Positions 14,101 to 23,940 of a stretch of 35,000 bases of DNA are shown piece by piece. This stretch comes from Nephromyces sp. MM_2019. Its lineage: Eukaryota > Apicomplexa > Aconoidasida > Nephromycida. The stretch lies in the NCBI GenBank assembly GCA_015657535.1, contig JADHZB010000482.1:1-35000 (forward strand). Reading direction: 5' to 3'. A model generated the notes under the pieces. The model had not been told where the DNA came from. It did not search any database and saw only the letters and a list, made by a program, of their open reading frames with translations. Numbering within the stretch: position 1 is the first letter of the stretch; each line of letters begins with the position of its first letter. The translations under genes and the position numbers were made by a program.

Positions 14101-15951
14101 ATGAACTTCGTGTGTGTAAAAAAATTTTTATAAACTTTTAAAACAATTTAAAAAGAGTCTGAACTTTACTTGTTTTTGTTGTTAGCAAACTCAAATTAGC
14201 CGACATCAAACAATTGCAAGCAAAATCGAGTCTATTAAACAAGAATCTGAAAGTCTATCAAAAGTTATATACATGCACTTTACACATGCTTTTGATGTTG
14301 TTTTCACACACTCTGCACATTTTATATGATATTATTATACACTTTTTGCAGATAATTTACAAATGTTATACACATTTTTTAAACCCTTCTTCACACACCT
14401 TATATTTATATATTTGTATAGCCTAAATTTTAGACGCATTGTTAATACACTTTACACATTTTACACCATTTTTATACACTGTGCACATTTTATTCACATT
14501 TCACACACAACAGTCACTCAACACATAGTATAAATACATAGCATACCTTTTGCAAACACAAAGGGGTCTAATATATCTGCTATACAAACATACATATAGA
14601 CCTATCATAATCATTACACACACAACCTATCATCCATATTACTTATCTCAATATTACGTGCATCAAACACTAAATACGTACAATCAGCTATCAAACATAT
14701 TGAACACACAATTTCAGTCACATTTTATGTATACTTAACCTTCGCTCACATCTTGCAAGCACACTGTACAAACCAATTTCACACACACACACATGCAATG
14801 TACCTACGCTCTTACATGAACATATTTTACATATACAAAGTTTAAATATATACACTTAACATACACACAACTTATATTACACAAACAAGCACTTGTATAC
14901 TCGCTTACATATTAGCTAGGCATAAACACTTCAACCATTCCTTAATCACACTAAGATTTATTACAGATAATGCGCATATTATAAACACAACTTAACCATC
15001 ACAGATAAAATTTGACACAAACATGTTTGACAATCATAAATTTACACTCACACACATATGCTTTTTATAAGCAATCACTTTACCCACAAACAATTTACTA
15101 ACACTTATCAAACACATTCAATACATATAATTCACACACACTCTTAACCCACACACACTCATAACTCACACACAGATACAGCATACACAAACAACATATA
15201 CCCATTTACACACTTCATAAAAACACACTCTTAAAACTCAAACACCCACACAAGAAACAACACACACATACACACACTATTGACACCTCACATAATTAAC
15301 TAACACGCGCTTAGAACTCACACACACTCACAATAAACAATACACATACACACGTAATTTACACTTTTTAATGGATAGTATTCGAGACCCAAAATTTTAC
15401 AAAATGAACAAAACTTTTACAAATTGAATTCGATGACACTTCCAGACATTGTGTTGGAAATTTCAACGCTAACCAAACGCAAAAGGCAAATTGAAATTGA
15501 GGTGTGTGTAAGTACATATAATACATATATATAAATATAATGTGTCGTTTACATATTTTATTGGTACACATTTACATAACTTTTTGATGTTGGTGTACTA
15601 GTTTTTTAAATACTCTTTCACATTTTGTTTTGGTTCATATATACATAAAACCACATTTATATGTCACACGCAGATATATGTATTACACAAACGCTCCATA
15701 TACAAACACACACAATCACAAGCACACACACACAGACGCACACATACACTTTCAGACACAGACGTACACATAAACGTATACGGGTGCATATATATATACA
15801 TATATGCACCCGTTTTACTCATATAACCACAACTTTAAAGAGAGAATTCAATTCACAACTAATCCAAATATGTGTAATTTGTGCGTTTTTACAGTCGATA
15901 CTTAAATTTGCCATTTTGGAGTCAATCTTATACGCACATAATTTTAAATGA
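7424..15951 (+). CDS. DRC7: Dynein regulatory complex subunit 7 (DRC7), 26 exons
   Basis: DRC7 is a nexin-dynein regulatory complex subunit of the 9+2 axoneme, with an inactive transglutaminase-like fold. Exons: 7424-7456, 7831-7926, 8055-8161, 8397-8508, 8766-8888, 9202-9292, 9504-9574, 9757-9834, 10120-10216, 10331-10374, 10753-10841, 11049-11145, 11359-11396, 11467-11494, 11668-11714, 12069-12111, 12168-12317, 12629-12709, 13043-13126, 13398-13490, 13565-13621, 13835-13871, 14059-14111, 14186-14263, 15379-15501, 15895-15951. They sum to 2007 nt (668 residues plus TGA). Diagnostic parts in order: NEFGVPKLIFTFI, then RGNDVEICNMIASITIGIGY with DAYCVLG (residues 117-143), WIDPVSG, FWNDQNYW, RLDGIIEH and GRNDG (the family's recurring R..DG motif), HSGGFLEPTS, and a C-terminal helix region resembling the family's ILEQRL..LKYL.LEEKL end. 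The N-terminus is shorter than in animals. The last two exons follow a 1.1-kb intron and a GTTATA donor, so the 3' end is less sure; the alternative stop is at 14327. Confidence 0.9.
8563..8700. repeat. Degenerate TG-rich array in a DRC7 intron
   Basis: Imperfect repeats of TGTATTGTGTCTG-like units (TGTATTGTCTGTGTAT.., GTGCATTGTATGAGC..) in the intron 8509-8765. This is simple-sequence drift and has no coding potential on either strand. Confidence 0.6.
14264..15378 (+). other. CA-rich 1.1-kb region, probable DRC7 intron
   Basis: It runs from a GTTATA donor to an AG at 15377-15378 and is dominated by ACACAC and TACACTTTACACATTTTA-like words. Open frames crossing it (such as one at 14550-14738) are Thr/His/Tyr/Ile composition artefacts. 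The alternative stop for DRC7 at 14327-14329 would be inside these repeats, which is one reason to prefer splicing. Confidence 0.5.
15780..15813. repeat. Inverted repeat, 14-bp perfect arms, 6-nt loop
   Basis: Left arm 15780-15793 (ACGGGTGCATATAT), loop 15794-15799, right arm 15800-15813 (ATATATGCACCCGT). It lies in the last DRC7 intron, 81 nt before the final exon. The GC-rich outer half makes it stand out from the TA runs. It could form an RNA hairpin or bind a dimeric protein; nothing shows which. Confidence 0.95.
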
Positions 15952-16300
15952 ACGATATATAGGCTGTGAACAAAATTAAATATATGAAATAAATTTATTA
16001 AATCAACACAATTAAAAAAAAACTCCTCAAATTCATAATTTTTTTTTGAAAACTGTGAATTTGGATGCTTTGAAAGAAACCATAGATAAGCATGTAATAC
16101 ACTTTATCTACCAAACACAAGCATTGTTTTACCAATTAATTTAACAATCACTCATTTAACCATTTTCTCACCTTATACACACAATGTACCTCTTTGAACT
16201 TAACTTAAATTTTATCTATATATGTGAGAAATAAGTCAGCCATTTTTCTTACACCTCTATATAATACACACGTGAGCTCTATGTACAATTTCTACCACAA
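15952..16300. other. Intergenic spacer between DRC7 and LST8
   Basis: About 350 bp, AT-rich, with a long T run near 16040 and CA words before the LST8 ATG. No coding signal with splice support was seen. Confidence 0.6.
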
Positions 16301-18916
16301 ATGAGCTCACCAAATCTTTCCCTCGAAACCCCTATACTTATCTCTGGGGGCTATGACAACCAAATTTTGTTTTGGAATGCACACCGTGGAGATTACTACA
16401 AATCTTTACCCTACACAGACTGCCATGTTAACTGCATTGAAGTTCAAAATTCTATGAATGTCTTTGCTGTGGCTGGAAACCCTTTAGTTCGTTTTTACGA
16501 CCTACACACATCTGGAAAAGAGAACCCACAGCCCATGATCACCTATACAGGTCTTCTTACACACACATACTCGTAGATATATATATTTATATACATATTC
16601 CAAGATATCTAGATGCAGATTTAAATACACATACACAAGATACACATCTGTATATACGCACAAGGATATATATATTCATTCACATACACCTACAGATACA
16701 TTTAAATCATCCCGCCCTCCTCCAAGTCTATACCTACTTTTACTCACACACACCTACTACTCTACACCTTATACACATTATTTTTTTTGACATATTTTCA
16801 GGGCATAGTGGCAATGTAACAAGTATAGGATTTGACCACTTAGACCGTTGGTTTTTTAGTAGCAGTGAAGATGCCACAATGAAGGTGTGGGATTGTCGTG
16901 GGAAAGGTTTTCAACTAAGTTTTGACAACTCTTTTTCACCTATTCACTGTGCTATTTTAGACCCAAATCAAACTAATATTTTCGCTTGTGACCAAGATGG
17001 TCGTGTGTTAAATTGGGATCTCATTGCTAACAAAATAAGGTAATATGTATAGGATAATCTATGATATCAACTACACAGATTTAGGTGTATAAGCACATTA
17101 CTTCTACCAAAAGTTATTCGTAATCTCACTTTGTACACATACTCATCACGACATTTTATGTAACGCATCTTACACTATTAGTCTTTAGCATGTAGTGCAT
17201 TACAATACACACGCTATGCGATTTACATATTCTACACACATTACACACACTACACATATTAGAAAAATCATCTTACACACACTATACGTTTCACACATGC
17301 TACAAAAATACTGCACACACTACACACACTACCTACACTACCTACACTACTCATTCTACACACAATTTGAGTGCTGTAATTAACACATAACTTAAGAGTT
17401 GAATTTTGGGATGAGTTCTCATCGTACACACCTCTGGATCAGTTATTGAATTTTTAAAGTGCACACCAACAGATGAAATACACACAAGCACATATACCTC
17501 GTATGTGGTGTGTAAAGGCTTCACGTCCCGTTTGAAATCGTGTGAATATATTTTATCTGTTCTTGATTTTTTGAATACACATTTTATAGAAATTTAAATT
17601 AAATCATCTTAAATATATATGAAACCTTACACAGACATGTTATATATCCCGAAAAGGGGACATCCACAAAGCGTATAGCAATATCACCTGATGCAACAAC
17701 ACTGGCCGTAGCCACCTCAACGGGTGTTCTACATATTTATAACATTGAGCCTGATAATTCTGTTGAATTGATGAAAAAAATTGTTGCACACAACGGGAAT
17801 TACGGTACACAAATCACAACAACCTATGAGGAAATACTTCTATTTATACATAAACTTGTTTAAATTATATGAATATTGTCTAACTACATACATATGTGAC
17901 TTGTGTGGAAATCCAATTTTGCAATACATACTCACAAACATCTATGTGTAAACTATAGTTTTTTCTATAAACACAGACATCTATGAATATACTATCGAAT
18001 TTCATTTCCTATAAACACATACATGTGACTAAACGAATTTATTTATTCATACTCACATTTATTCATAAATTTAGTGAAGGTCTACACCACTTCACACAAA
18101 CAGCGAATTAATTATATATATATATATATACATTTATACACTAGAATCCCTCGTCTTTCATGCTCCCTAGCTATGTATGCAAAGTATTTACAGACATACA
18201 ACATCACATTTTTTATTATTACTTACACACAGTACTCAAGTGTAGTTTTTCACCACAATCTGAATTCATAGCAACAACATCATCAGATGGCACTTGTTGC
18301 TTATGGAAGAGTAGCCCAGATGGATTCTACAAAGGCATGACATTATTAGGGCACAAAGGGTTAGCATAATACACACACTTGTACATATACACATGCACAC
18401 ACACAATCTACTTCTTGTTCTAGTTGGGTTTGGGACTGTTCATTTTCAAATGATAGTAATTATATATTGACCGCCTCGTCTGACCGTACATGTAAATTAT
18501 GGGACATTAACTCTGGAATAAATGTTATTGACTATGAAGGTCATGGAAAGGTACACAGACTTGTTTGTAAAACAAATAGTTTACACACACACCCACCAAT
18601 CATATACACACACACGTACACGTAAATCACCCACAAACAATTACAAACACAACGCACACAAGATTACATTGGATATACATGATACGCACAATCTAAACAT
18701 AATATATATACTATACATAACCACGTACACACTCAAATACCCAACATTACATTGTCTCACTATAAATAATACAGAGTCTACACACGAAATGTACACATAC
18801 AGCATACTGTAAATTATAAACATAATGTAAACTGTGTGTGTAATTAGGCTATAACATCGATTGCACTACTTGATTTTCCTCATCAAACCTTTGACTTACA
18901 AAATATACCCTGTTGA
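16301..18916 (+). CDS. LST8: LST8, WD40 subunit of TOR complexes, 6 exons
   Basis: LST8 is the seven-bladed WD40 propeller that binds and stabilises the TOR kinase domain. Exons: 16301-16550, 16802-17039, 17635-17804, 18233-18359, 18424-18550, 18848-18916, total 981 nt. The product is 326 residues, the usual LST8 length. Family hallmarks in order: ILISGGYDNQILFWNAHRGD (blade 1), DCHVNCIEV with NPLVRFYDL, GHSGNVTSIGFD, SSSEDATMKVWD, KRIAISPDATTLAVATSTG, KCSFSPQSEFIATTSSDGT, GHKG joined to WVWDCSFS, TASSDRTCKLWD with a closing GHGK/AITSIAL. The ATG at 16301 opens directly before blade 1, as in other LST8 proteins. The 18360 donor is GTTAGC; without splicing the frame stops four codons later. 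A generic WD40 protein is unlikely given the length and motif order. Confidence 0.93.
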
Positions 18917-19778
18917 GGAACTTCTTACACATCTTGGCATATAAACATACTCCACACACATACAGCACAGACACACATATATACATACATAAATCACACA
19001 CTAACACGTAGATATACCGAGTTATACACACGCATACACACACACATACACACACACATACACATGTTCTCCTTAACTACACAGCTCAATTTAATTTTAA
19101 ATTACACATACATTTGTAATTATAATTTTTTCTAAAAGTTTTTATATCCACTCTAACAAATAATACTTAAAGCTAAAAAAATCCTATCAATGATTGTGTT
19201 TTTACAATTGTGTATGTTTGTGAATGTATATATCTTATGGAACACATATGTGTTTATCTGTGTGAAATATAAAATTAAGGTGTTTGTAGGTTGTTAAATA
19301 GGCATGTATTTTCATAGGCTGTCATTAAGTATTTAAGTGTGTTGATTGATATATATATAAGTTACATCGCAAGGTGTGTGTGCATGATATAAATGGTACT
19401 TTTATAAAAGACAAAATAATACTCAATTTACAATCAAAATTATAATTATTTTAGATTAATCATATTATCTATATCATAACACAAACAAACAATTAAATTC
19501 CATTACACACAGAATATATTTACATATTTAAATCATCCACCAAAACGTAATTACTTATTCTTGATTAAAAGAACTCATAATTATTTATTTTTGAATACAT
19601 TCACAATTTTTTATTCTCTAGCCGATACATACACAAACGCATAACTTCACATCTACACATCCACACTCTTCCCACCCATACACCTAGACACACCAAAATG
19701 ACTAATCTTAACTAAATATACACATACTTACCTGCCTAATCTGAACTACCCACATACACTAAAATATTTCTATTAGAG
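18917..19778. other. Convergent intergenic region
   Basis: It lies between the 3' ends of LST8 (+) and the CLAMP-domain gene (-). There are CA tracts at 18950-19070 (long CACACACATA stretch), AT-rich sequence to 19600, then CA words again. No gene seen. Confidence 0.6.
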
Positions 19779-20594
19779 TTACATAAGTTTATTAACAAAA
19801 AAGTCAGCAACTTCCTGTGCTCGAGTCTGAATAATTTTACAAAATTCTGACGGAATTGTTGAAAATTCATCGATTTTGATATCTTCATTTCCAGCAAGTT
19901 CATCTGCCGAAAATTCATTTCCCAGTATTTGTTCAGTTTTTTGTGTGTGTGTACTTTTTGCTAATTTCAAGGTATTTTTGTTTGTGTAAACTTCATAAGC
20001 ATTTCGATAGAACATCAAACATGATTGGTATAATAACCAATTTTCGAATACGAGTCCATAATAGAATTCTATGATTTTTGAACTCAGAACATCTTTACAC
20101 TCACAGTCAATATGATTGAGATAAAATTTTGTGCAATTTTCTAGATAAGCTATTCCATTTTCAAATATGTGTCGGTCACCTATACTAGAAATATCAAATG
20201 AATTTTCACACACATAATCATATAACACTGAACCAATCGTTAACAGGGCCGATGCTTCCCGATTTTCAAGTTGTAATTCATCACAATATTGTAATGAGTA
20301 ACAAAACAATTCAAATCTTTGCAATTCTATACCAAAGCAGTTTGATATTTCAATACCAAATAAGTCTATTAATTGGTGTGTAACATCTGAAAATGCAGGC
20401 CAATCGATCTTTAATTCATTTATATTGTTATAATACGTATAATATACATTTGAGGGAGATTTAAATAATGCTGTATCAATACTTAATAATTTCTTAGCTT
20501 TAGGTACGTTTTTTGGATCAATTATGAAATGAATTCGTGGATATTTTGTAAAGATTGGATCATACTCCAATCGATCACTACTTATATAACTCAT
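19779..20594 (-). CDS. CLAMP / C1a-32 domain protein (CFAP119-like)
   Basis: A 271-residue single-exon gene. Residues about 75-200 match what I know of the flagellar C1a complex C1a-32 (CLAMP, CFAP119/CCDC189) family: an all-helical stretch with LQRFELFCYSLQYC, ENREASALLTI, a block around FENGIAYLENCTKFYLNH, then IIEFYYGLVFENWLLYQ. In that family the protein sits on the central-pair C1a projection of motile axonemes. The tail (residues 205-271) is polar and ends in a helix. The ATG at 20594 is the first in frame, with TG-rich non-coding DNA upstream on the plus strand. The lack of introns is odd beside its intron-rich neighbours. The family call rests on remembered pattern, not on an alignment. 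Confidence 0.6.
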   Translation of the reverse strand: MSYISSDRLEYDPIFTKYPRIHFIIDPKNVPKAKKLLSIDTALFKSPSNVYYTYYNNINELKIDWPAFSDVTHQLIDLFGIEISNCFGIELQRFELFCYSLQYCDELQLENREASALLTIGSVLYDYVCENSFDISSIGDRHIFENGIAYLENCTKFYLNHIDCECKDVLSSKIIEFYYGLVFENWLLYQSCLMFYRNAYEVYTNKNTLKLAKSTHTQKTEQILGNEFSADELAGNEDIKIDEFSTIPSEFCKIIQTRAQEVADFFVNKLM

Positions 20595-21438
20595 TGTTTG
20601 TGTGTGTGGGATGAACTATATATCATTTAGTTGATTGCCTGGTCTACATGAGTGTTGGATTGTCTATGTTTAGATAGATAAAATTATCTTTAAGTTGGTA
20701 TATATAGGTATGTGAGTGGTGTAAGTAGGCTTAAATAGGATGTGTGTGTTTGTCTAGGTAGGTTTGTATGAGTGCGTGTGTGTTCTATATAAGTATATTT
20801 GAAAAGCATTAATTATACTTATTATATTATGTTTAAATATTGGAATATTTGAGCTGAGATATATACTATATAAGAATATAAAAAATATGTAGTTTACAGA
20901 TTATAAAAGTGTTTAAATATGTAGGGTATGTGTTCATGATAATGACTAATACAAGCAATGTAAACTAACAAAGTTATATATATATATATATAATTCCAAT
21001 ATTTGTTTCTAAGCATTTCAACGCTTATAATTATGAAAATAAGTTAATTGATGGTGTTTTTAAAATTGTTTGTAAGCTTTAAAAAAAAGGAGTGTTTGTA
21101 CGATATAATCAAAATTATAAAGATCTGTTTGAAAAATAAGAGTTTGTCCTTCAAATTATTTGGGGCCAAAATTTCATTATTATTTGCGTATGTTTTATAA
21201 AAATTGTCCATTATATGCGTACATAATGATGTGAAGTATTATGTGTGTACGAATCTTATATGTGGGTAAACACAATGACAGTTTTTATGTCAAGTTTGGT
21301 TTGTTAGTGAATTTTCTGGATTAAAATAAAGTACAGTGACCAGTACATAATTATACGTCAATATCGGAATAATGTTACCATAGTATATATAAATATACAT
21401 AAACAACAAGTGCTTTACACACTAAATCCTATCTAAAT
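20595..21438. other. Intergenic region 5' of the CLAMP gene
   Basis: It lies between two minus-strand genes. TG-rich on the plus strand at 20600-20790 (CA-rich on the transcribed-sense strand), then AT-rich with a TA run near 20980. It should carry the CLAMP gene promoter and the peptidyl-tRNA hydrolase 3' UTR. No further gene seen. Confidence 0.6.
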
Positions 21439-22200
21439 TTATTTCTTTACATGCCTTATCAATTTTCCCATATAGTTCCTATAGCTTTTATTACCCGCAA
21501 GGCGTGTTTTGGGTGGTGTAGAATTTCTAATCTGTGTGTATTCAATATCTGCAGCTGAGGGGAGGCTATCTGTCATGTATAGCTTTTGTATCCGTAGATG
21601 TTTCATAATCATAGGGAATAGAAACTCTTGCATGTGTGAGGCATCAGCTACGCTCATGTTTTCTAGTACATAATCCTTAACTAATAATCGATCTTTTGGC
21701 CTATCTATACCTACAGAAATCCTTATGAAATCATCAGTGCCTAATGTGTTTATAATAGAGCGTAGGCCATTGTGTCCGCGTGCACTCCCACGCATTTTGA
21801 GGGTGAATTGACCTATAGGTTTATCTAATTCATCATGCACTACCAGTAATTGATGATTTCGGTAGTAATTTAACAGTTTATACACACATACTCCTGAATT
21901 ATTCATGAATGTTTCTGGCTTAGCAATCACTGTTTGACCAAGCTCAGAAATCAAACCGGAAAAGGCCCTGTGAAATGGAGGGAAATGATCCTGAGTATGT
22001 AAGTAATTGACAAATGCATTACCTATGTTATGCCTAGAAATCGATATCCCATCAGAGGGATAGCCAGGATTACCAAGTCCTACTATTAAGAGGGGTTTAG
22101 ATGTGCTCATAATGTCAAGGAATAAGGGTGTAGAACTAATACTTGACGTGTTTATTTGTGTTAATATCGTAATAAGTATATACACAGAGATAAGAAACAT
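21439..22200 (-). CDS. Peptidyl-tRNA hydrolase, Pth1 family, with N-terminal leader
   Basis: It hydrolyses the ester bond of peptidyl-tRNA released from stalled ribosomes. It is 253 residues in one exon, against roughly 190-200 for bacterial Pth. Motifs: GLGNPG (41-46), catalytic histidine in RHNIG (His57, Asn58), TFMNNSG (97-103), VVHDELD (120-126), GSARGHNGLRS (138-148), RISVGIDRP (160-168). Bacterial enzymes usually have GGS..GHNG and IGRP; here these read RGS and IDRP. Residues 1-30 are an extra leader with a strongly hydrophobic start (MFLISVYILITILTQ), like a signal peptide or the first part of a bipartite organelle signal. Met31 is an alternative start giving a leaderless form. In eukaryotes Pth1 usually serves mitochondria or plastids; which applies here is not decided by the sequence. 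Confidence 0.92.
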   Translation of the reverse strand: MFLISVYILITILTQINTSSISSTPLFLDIMSTSKPLLIVGLGNPGYPSDGISISRHNIGNAFVNYLHTQDHFPPFHRAFSGLISELGQTVIAKPETFMNNSGVCVYKLLNYYRNHQLLVVHDELDKPIGQFTLKMRGSARGHNGLRSIINTLGTDDFIRISVGIDRPKDRLLVKDYVLENMSVADASHMQEFLFPMIMKHLRIQKLYMTDSLPSAADIEYTQIRNSTPPKTRLAGNKSYRNYMGKLIRHVKK

Positions 22201-22466
22201 TGAATATGAAAATTTCCCTATCTTGTGGGGTGGTATACGGAGAGAGTTGTATGTATATTCAGGTGTTTGATTTAGATGTAAGGAGAATAGGGTGTATGTA
22301 TATGTGGGTAGAATTGGTTATAAGGGGGTTTTATGTGTGTGTAAATTTGGACATAGGGGTTCGAGGTTTGTGCTGATTTGGGTATAAGGTAATTTAGGTA
22401 TGTGTGCGTGTCAGTAGAATTGGATAAAGTAAGGTTGCTTTATTGATAATATGTATGTGAGGACTC
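22201..22466. other. Short TG-rich spacer between two minus-strand genes
   Basis: It holds GTGTGTG and GTATATGTGGG words on the plus strand, between the stop of the TMEM234-family gene and the ATG of peptidyl-tRNA hydrolase. No gene seen. Confidence 0.6.
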
Positions 22467-23349
22467 TCAGGTTAAAGAGATATATAAGCCAGCCAATATG
22501 AAGATGGCCCCTATGGATGAAGCTGAGGTTACAAATGTGTAGTTTTCGTGTCAAATCTTTAAAATGTGTGTACATGACATACTTGTGGAAGGGAATGTTT
22601 TGTATATAAATGCCTCTGTGACGAGTGTGAAAAAAAAACAAAGTCCATTTGCAGAGGGAACTACATGGGTGAGATCTGATGATATATTCGACACAAACCA
22701 CGCATTTTATGGTGTGTAAAATAAAAATAATTTATAAGCAGTAAGAGTTACCATTTGTACTTAGCAGTAGATAAAATAATATTGAACCAGCCTGGTTAAT
22801 CAAAAAAGGAATGGCAAACTGAGGCAGTCAAAAAGTTTGGAAAAAAGTAATGAAAATGTGTGTAGGTATATTGCTTTACAATAAGCCTGTGGGCTTAGAT
22901 GAGTAACATTGTTTACAGCTGTGTGTATTAGCATTTACCACTATTTATTTCAAGTATATGGGTGTAAAAAGTGATGTAATTTCAGAGTTTCTGTGTCTAT
23001 ATGATTTTCGACTTAAAGGAGACTTTTTAGTTATATATATAAATAAATATTTATAATCAAATTGAGAGTTGAGAATATTTCAAGTTAAGTGGGTGTGTAT
23101 GTACACACAATAATATATATCACCTTTAAACGGAGTAATAGATTTTTCAATGATATAAAAATGTTGGTATTGTTGTTGTCAAATAATTGAATATCGGTTT
23201 TACTTCCTTCTTTTAAGAATGGGTTAGTAGCTCCCCATAGTAGCCCAACAATGGTTAAACCTATATAATTGATACATGGAGGGTGTTTTTATGTTAACAT
23301 ATACACACATACATCTAAAATCTATGTTATACACATATCGAGTTGTCAT
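22467..23349 (-). CDS. TMEM234-family membrane protein, 5 exons
   Basis: Small multi-spanning protein of the drug/metabolite-transporter-like TMEM234 family; its molecular function is poorly known. Exons in transcription order: 23349-23313, 23260-23124, 22818-22752, 22675-22583, 22522-22467. They total 390 nt, giving 129 residues and TGA, with phases 1, 0, 1, 1 matching at every junction. Family hallmarks: GLTIVGLLWGATNPFLK after the second acceptor (compare the family's LWGGT.P.LK), FAIPFLINQAGSILFYLLLS (compare PFLLNQ.GSLLYY), DLTHVVPSANGLCFFFTL (compare DLTLAVPICNSLA..FT), and a final hydrophobic helix SIGAIFILAGLYISL. The first exon (12 codons, ATG at 23349, GTATGT donor) is the least certain part because the N-terminus is poorly conserved. 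Confidence 0.88.
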
Positions 23350-23543
23350 GACGTGTGCACACACGCATGCTCAAAAATTTCAAACATAGGTATTTGTAAT
23401 ATAATCTTCATATATAAAGGATCTCATACTCCCCATATACACTTGTCTACATGCTTTAAGGTATGAAGAGACGAGTGACCATTCATATGTGAAATGTTGA
23501 GGGTTGAATATATATGTATGTTCGTGTAAGCATGTATCAGGTA

Positions 23544-23938
23544 TCAGGTACTTAAAAACTCCTTGAGCGATTTCGTAGCAAAAGAGGTAGTCAAATTGTC
23601 AACCATTTGGGAGTGTTTAATAAGTGAGTATGAAGTTCTGGAGATGATTTCAACAAAATAACTTAGGTGTAAGTTTGTTTATAGGCAGCAAACTGAGCAA
23701 CACGTTAATAAAGCTTGAGTAGCAATGTGGTGGTATTTGGGTAGTGTGTGCGATAATTTGAGCTGTGTGCTTACGGTTATAGCCTTTGGTTGTTGTCAAG
23801 GGGAGATGGAAAGTGTTCAAGACAAGTTTACCGGCCCAATTGTTAAGTTGTGTGGGTTTTGGTTTTCGATGGATGTGTGTGTGGATGTGAAAGTCCTGAT
23901 TAGCGAATCTAATCTTGGTTAAAATGAATCTTGATTAA
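23544..23938 (-). other. Possible unrecognised minus-strand exons
   Basis: Two stretches read like coding sequence on the minus strand. One is 23661-23544: after an AG, 38 codons including MVDNLTTSFATKSLKEF, then TGA. The other is about 23938-23775: an open frame containing KIRFANQDFHIH and NNWAGKLVLNTFHLPLTTT, ending at a good GTAAGC donor. Joining them directly leaves a phase mismatch (1 versus 2), so an exon is missing, a border is wrong, or one stretch is chance. I recognise no family and found no start codon. The overlapping plus-strand frame at 23725-23922 is Cys/Val/Trp-rich and looks like a shadow. Confidence 0.28.
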
Positions 23939-23940
23939 GC

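Noticed and set aside
14264..14329. DRC7 ending at the TGA at 14327 with no further exons.
   Set aside because: The added residues come from CACA/TTTACACAT repeats, while the exons at 15379 and 15895 join in phase and resemble the DRC7 C-terminal helix. Kept as an alternative.
15661..15951. A 96-residue open frame on the plus strand as its own gene.
   Set aside because: Its first two thirds are CA repeats read as Thr/His; only the last 18 codons look coding, and they belong to the final DRC7 exon.
22411..22701. A 96-residue minus-strand open frame.
   Set aside because: It is the wrong frame across two exons and an intron of the TMEM234-family gene.
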